Shown: positions 59,901-64,000 of the stretch, piece by piece
Numbering within the stretch: the stretch's first letter is position 1
How the letters are laid out: the number at the start of each line of letters is the position of its first letter
NCBI RefSeq assembly: GCF_014648555.1
Contig: NZ_BMRI01000027.1
Coordinates: forward strand, 29,257-93,256
Origin: Kitasatospora griseola
GTDB lineage: Bacteria; Actinomycetota; Actinomycetes; Streptomycetales; Streptomycetaceae
Direction: 5' to 3'
DNA length: 64,000 nucleotides
Position numbers and translations under genes: made by a program
The notes under the pieces: model-generated
Databases searched by the model: none
What the model saw: the letters and a program-made list of their open reading frames with translations, nothing else
What the model was told of the DNA's origin: nothing

Positions 59901-62900
59901 GCGTAGTCCTTTCCCCTGAGTTCGGACAGCCCGGCCCCGTATCCGGTGAAGTCGAGGAGCCACGTGCTGATGGCCAGCGCCGTGGCCGCGGAGTGCTCCT
60001 CCAGCACGGTGAAGTGGTCGCCCGGGACGGTGAGCACCTCCTGGGCGGTGGTGGACAGCCGGGGCCACGAGCGGTTCCCGGTGCCCACCAGCAGCACCGG
60101 CGCGGTGACGGGCTCCGGCGCGCCGGCCAGGTCGAGGTAGCGGCCCATGGCCACCAGCCGCTCGTCGTCGACCGGCTGGACCTGGTGGCCGGCGTCGAGC
60201 ATGCCGGTGAGCACGCCCGGCAGGTCGTCGGGGTAGCCGTCGATGAGCACCACGGCGCTGGGCCGGGCCCCCCGCCGTTCCAGTTCCCCGGCGGTCGCCA
60301 GCGCCAGCCACGCGCCCACCGAACGGCCGACCAGCACCGGCGCGGCGACGACCGACGCGGCGTCGGCGAGTGCCTGGACCAGGACGTCGGCGGCCGCGGG
60401 CAGCGGGTCGCCGGCGAAGCCCGGCAGGGTGACCGCCGTGACGTCGCGGGCGGCCTCCAGCGCCGCGCCGAACCGCCGGTACTCCTCGACGCCGCCGGAC
60501 GCCAGCGCGGACGGCAGGCAGACCAGCGACGGCTGGAGGAAGCCGGCCGCGAGGGCGACCGTCTCGACCTTGGGCGCGTCGGTGGCCTCGCTCAGCCGGG
60601 ACGCCGTGGCCAGCAGGTCGAGGCCGTCCTGCGCGCGGCCCACGTCGACGGCCTTGCGCAGCAGGCGCTCCATCGGCCCGGCCACCCGGTTCTCCGGCGA
60701 GCACAGCTGCCCGTAGAGGTGGTTGACGAGCTGTTCGGGCGTCGGGAAGTCGAAGACCAGGGTCGCCGGGAGCTGGAGCCCGGTGGCCGCGTTGAGCTGG
60801 TTGCGCAGCTCGATGGCGGTCAGCGAGTCGACGCCGTGGTCGCGGAACAGCTGACGCGGATCGTCGATCCCGCCGGGGGCCATCCCGAGGATGCTCGCGC
60901 TGTGCCGGACGACCAGGTCGAGCAGCAGGGCGCGCTGCTCGGGCTCGGGCAGGGCTTCGAGCCCGGCCCGCAGGTCGTCGGGGCCGGTCGCCAGGGCCGG
61001 CGCGCGCCGCGTCCGGGCGAGTCCACGCAGCAGCGCGGGCGGGGTGTCGATCGCCGCGAGGTCGAGGCGGACCGGCACCAGCGCCGGACGTTCGCCGGCC
61101 AGGGCGGTGTCGAACAGGTCGAGGGCCTGCTCGGTGCCCAGCGGCAGCATCCCGGTCCGCGCCAGCCGGCGGTGGTCGGCCTCCTTCAGGTTCCCGGTGA
61201 TGCCGCTGGACTCGGCCCACTGGCCCCAGGCCAGCGAAACGGCCGGCAGACCGCGCGCGTGCCGGTGCTCGGCGAGCCCGTCGAGGAACGCGTTCGCGGC
61301 GGCGTAGTTGGCCTGCCCGGGGGCGCCGAACACCCCGGACGCCGAGGAGAACAGCACGAACGCCCGCAGGTCCAGGTGCTCGGTGGCCTCGTGCAGGTGC
61401 CATGCGGCATCGGCCTTCGCGTGCAGCACGGCGTCGATCTGCTCCGGTGTCATCGATCCGACCAGGGCGTCGTCGACGACCCCCGCGGCGTGCACGACGA
61501 CCCGCAGGTCGGGGATCGAGGCGACGAGGTCCCGCACGGCCTCCCGGTCGCCGGCGTCGCAGGCGACCACGGTGAGGGCGTCGCCCAGCTCCTCCCGGAG
61601 CCCGGGCGGCTCGACGCCGCGGCGGCCGGCGAGCACCACGTGCCGGACGCCGTGCCGCGCGACCAGGTGCCGGGCGACCAGGACGCCGAGGGTGCCGGTG
61701 CCGCCGGTGATCAGTGCGGTGCCGTCCAGCGGCGCGCCGTCCAGCGGCCCGGCCGCGGCCACCCTCACCAGCCTCGGGACCAGGGCGGTTCCGTCGCGCA
61801 ACTGGATCTCGGGCTCGCCGTCGCTCACGGCGGCCCGCACCGCGGCGGGGATCGCCCGTCGGGACGCGTCGGTGCCGTCGTGCCGGACGGTCAGGATCCG
61901 CCCGGGGTTCTCGCTGTGCGCGCTGCGCAGGAAGCCGCGGGCGGCGGCCGAGGCCGGGTCGTCGCCGGTGAGCACCACGAGCCGGGCCGGCGTGTCGGTG
62001 GCCAGGAACTCCCGGACCGTGCCGAGCAGTTCACGGGTCACCGCATGGGCGGCCGCGACCGGCTCGCCCTCGCCGACGACCTCGTGGAGGACCGTCTCGG
62101 TGTCCGGGCCGTCCGGTGCCGCCATCGGCGTCCAGTCGACGGCGAACAGCGTGTTCGGCCGGCGCCCGGCCCCGCGGCCCGCCGCTTCGACGGGCCGCAG
62201 GACGATCTCGTCGATGCTCACCACCGGCGCCCCGGCGGTGTCGGTGATCCGCACCGCGTAGGTGTCCGGCCCGGTCGGGTGCAGCACCGCACGGCCCGTC
62301 GCGGCCGACCCGGTGACCGACACGCCGGAGAACGAGAAGGGCATCCGCGCCGGGCTGCCGCCGCCGTCCTCGGCGGCGAGGCCGGCGAGCAGGGTCAGCG
62401 GCTGGATGGCGGCGTCCAGGAGCGCGGGGTGGACGCGGTAGCCGGTGAGCTGCGCGGGGTCCGCCGGGAAGCTCACCTCGGCGTGCAGGTCCTCGCCGTG
62501 CCGCCGAATGTCGGTGAGCCCCTGGAAGGTCGGCCCGTATTCGTAGCCGGCTTCGGCGAGCCGGTCGTAGAGCGAGCCGATGTCGATCGGCACGGCCTCG
62601 CCGTCGTCCGCCCCGGGCGCGTCCGTCCGGTCGGCCCGGGTCGCCGACGGACTCAGCACGCCGGTCGCGTGGCGGGTCCACTCGTCGGGCTCCGCGGACG
62701 TGCGGGAGTGGACGGTGACGGGCCGGCGTCCGGTGTCGTCGGGCGCGCCGACGGTGACCTGCACGTGCGCACCGTCGTGCTCGGACAGCACGAGCGGCGC
62801 CTCCAGGACCAGCTCGGACAGCACGGGGCTGGCCGTGTGCTCGCCGGCGTGGAGGGCCATCTCCACGAACGCCATCCCGGGCAGCAGCGTCGAACCGAGC

Positions 62901-64000
62901 ACGGTGTGCTCGGCCAGCCACGGGTGGACGGACGCGGAGAGCTTTCCGGTCAGCACCACGCCCTGCCCGTCGGGGAGCTTCACCAGGGACCGCAGCAGCG
63001 GGTGGTCCGGCGTGTCGAGGCCCTCCGACGGTGTGGTGGGCTGGAGCCAGTAGTGCTGGTGCTGGAAGGCGTACGAAGGCACCCGCACGCCCGCCGCGGT
63101 GGTCACGGGCGGCGACCAGCGCATCGCGCCGTCCGCCCACAACCGCCCCAGACCCGCGAACAACCGCTCCGGGGAATCACCACCACGCCGCATCAACCCG
63201 TTCCCCACCAGCACCGGATGCGGACCGACCTCCACGAACCCCGAAACGCCCTGGCCCGCCAGCCACTCCACGGCATCCGCGAACCGGACCGGCTCGCGGA
63301 CCTGGCGCACCCAGTACCCGGGCTCACCCATGTCCACCGGATGTCCCACCACGGTGGAGACCACCGGAATCACCGGCTCACCGAACGACAGACCCGCCGC
63401 CACCCGACCCAGCTCCTCCAGCACCGGATCCATCCGCGCCGAATGGAACGCGTGACTGACCTCCAGCCGCCGCACCCGACGCCCACGCCCCCACCACACC
63501 TCGGAGACCGCCGCGACCGCCGCCTCGTCCCCCGACACCACCACCGCATCGGCCGCGTTGACCGCCGCGACCTCGGCGCCCGGCACCAACGACTCCACAA
63601 CCTCCGCCACCGACGCCTGGAGCGACACCATCGCCCCACCACCCGGCAGCCCCTGCATCAACCGGCCGCGCGCACCCACCAGCGCACACGCGTCCTCCAG
63701 ACTCAAAACACCCGCCACATGCGCCGCCGCCACCTCGCCGACCGAGTGCCCGACCACGAAGTCCGGCCGCACACCCAACGACTCCACCAACCGGAACAGC
63801 GCCACCTCCAGGGCGAACACGCTGCCCTGGGTGAAGAGGGTCTCCCCGAGAACCCCTTCCTCGTCCTCGAACAGCACCTCCACCGACAGTCCCAACAACC
63901 CGCAGACCTCGTCCAACGCCCGCGCGAACACCGGGAACTCGCGATACAGACCCCGCCCCATCCCCGCCCACTGACCACCCTGACCGGAGAACACGAACGC
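59897..64000 (-). CDS. Type I modular PKS, last module AT-DH-KR-ACP-TE (partial, 5' end outside)
   Basis: The visible 1367 residues begin at the first motif of an AT ([17 protein letters not shown]); the KS and any earlier modules lie beyond the right edge. The AT (to about 63000) has [14 protein letters not shown] and SHAFHS, malonyl-type. The DH has [11 protein letters not shown] (HxxxGxxxxP) and [11 protein letters not shown]. The KR (about 61730-61190) has [26 protein letters not shown] (an LDD-like, B-type mark) and [12 protein letters not shown]. The ACP has [15 protein letters not shown]-terminal thioesterase has [12 protein letters not shown] and a late His in [12 protein letters not shown]. 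This would add a malonyl unit, make a double bond and release or cyclise the chain. The stop overlaps the fusion gene start. Confidence 0.95.
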   Translation of the reverse strand, partial: AFVFSGQGGQWAGMGRGLYREFPVFARALDEVCGLLGLSVEVLFEDEEGVLGETLFTQGSVFALEVALFRLVESLGVRPDFVVGHSVGEVAAAHVAGVLSLEDACALVGARGRLMQGLPGGGAMVSLQASVAEVVESLVPGAEVAAVNAADAVVVSGDEAAVAAVSEVWWGRGRRVRRLEVSHAFHSARMDPVLEELGRVAAGLSFGEPVIPVVSTVVGHPVDMGEPGYWVRQVREPVRFADAVEWLAGQGVSGFVEVGPHPVLVGNGLMRRGGDSPERLFAGLGRLWADGAMRWSPPVTTAAGVRVPSYAFQHQHYWLQPTTPSEGLDTPDHPLLRSLVKLPDGQGVVLTGKLSASVHPWLAEHTVLGSTLLPGMAFVEMALHAGEHTASPVLSELVLEAPLVLSEHDGAHVQVTVGAPDDTGRRPVTVHSRTSAEPDEWTRHATGVLSPSATRADRTDAPGADDGEAVPIDIGSLYDRLAEAGYEYGPTFQGLTDIRRHGEDLHAEVSFPADPAQLTGYRVHPALLDAAIQPLTLLAGLAAEDGGGSPARMPFSFSGVSVTGSAATGRAVLHPTGPDTYAVRITDTAGAPVVSIDEIVLRPVEAAGRGAGRRPNTLFAVDWTPMAAPDGPDTETVLHEVVGEGEPVAAAHAVTRELLGTVREFLATDTPARLVVLTGDDPASAAARGFLRSAHSENPGRILTVRHDGTDASRRAIPAAVRAAVSDGEPEIQLRDGTALVPRLVRVAAAGPLDGAPLDGTALITGGTGTLGVLVARHLVARHGVRHVVLAGRRGVEPPGLREELGDALTVVACDAGDREAVRDLVASIPDLRVVVHAAGVVDDALVGSMTPEQIDAVLHAKADAAWHLHEATEHLDLRAFVLFSSASGVFGAPGQANYAAANAFLDGLAEHRHARGLPAVSLAWGQWAESSGITGNLKEADHRRLARTGMLPLGTEQALDLFDTALAGERPALVPVRLDLAAIDTPPALLRGLARTRRAPALATGPDDLRAGLEALPEPEQRALLLDLVVRHSASILGMAPGGIDDPRQLFRDHGVDSLTAIELRNQLNAATGLQLPATLVFDFPTPEQLVNHLYGQLCSPENRVAGPMERLLRKAVDVGRAQDGLDLLATASRLSEATDAPKVETVALAAGFLQPSLVCLPSALASGGVEEYRRFGAALEAARDVTAVTLPGFAGDPLPAAADVLVQALADAASVVAAPVLVGRSVGAWLALATAGELERRGARPSAVVLIDGYPDDLPGVLTGMLDAGHQVQPVDDERLVAMGRYLDLAGAPEPVTAPVLLVGTGNRSWPRLSTTAQEVLTVPGDHFTVLEEHSAATALAISTWLLDFTGYGAGLSELRGKDYA

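Overview
The window is high-GC actinobacterial DNA. Long open frames occur on both strands, GTG starts are frequent, and genes often overlap by 1-4 nt (ATGA, GTGA, TGATG). The gene families point to Streptomycetaceae (Streptomyces or Kitasatospora): an ECF41 sigma factor, DUF4328, a PF04672-type methyltransferase, an RHS/pretoxin-HINT giant protein, a BTAD/NB-ARC (SARP) regulator, and modular PKS/NRPS genes. No rRNA, tRNA or CRISPR array was seen.

Left part (1-22 kb) is a chromosome-like mixture. It holds the end of a GNAT gene, a histidine kinase/response regulator pair, a DedA protein, a secreted lytic transglycosylase, an AEC transporter behind an array of palindromes, a zinc-motif SDR coupled to a NUDIX hydrolase, a type VII-like glycine-rich protein, two small methyltransferases, and a SnoaL-LUD fusion divergent from an ECF41 sigma factor (both promoters are readable). 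Next come a DinB protein, a PF04672 methyltransferase broken by a 43-nt duplication, a sigma factor with a coupled unknown partner, an SRPBCC protein, a four-gene membrane module (TIR-like/Rossmann-like protein, DUF4328, RipA-like, small acidic protein) and a secreted AMIN-like protein.

Middle part (22-36 kb) is a contact-toxin locus. A 2408-residue RHS protein with a HINT domain and a nuclease-like tip is translationally coupled to a small acidic putative immunity gene. Divergent from it is a 1643-residue secreted protein with ricin-type lectin and two LamG domains. About 0.9 kb of gene-less sequence lies beside the immunity gene.

Right part (36-64 kb) holds two natural-product regions, all on the minus strand. 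The first runs MFS exporter > NRPS (C, degenerate A, PCP) > KS with degenerate AT > free PCP > NRPS (PCP-C-A-PCP) > PKS (KS-AT-ACP) > free A domain (serine-like code) > type II thioesterase. A SARP regulator and a TfdA/clavaminate-synthase-type dioxygenase follow. The defective A and AT domains look complemented in trans by the free A domain and by the intact AT of the neighbouring PKS. A triplet of 11-bp GTTCAAG-type repeats upstream is a plausible SARP operator. The second region is the 3' end of a modular PKS (AT-DH-KR-ACP-TE, continuing off the window), then a single-chain fusion of a KAS III-like enzyme (Ser at the Cys position) with an apparently complete cytochrome P450, then a macrolide-type glycosyltransferase. 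Between the two regions lies a decayed ISAzo13-type transposase. The KAS III-P450 fusion and the split assembly line with broken domains are the most unusual items.
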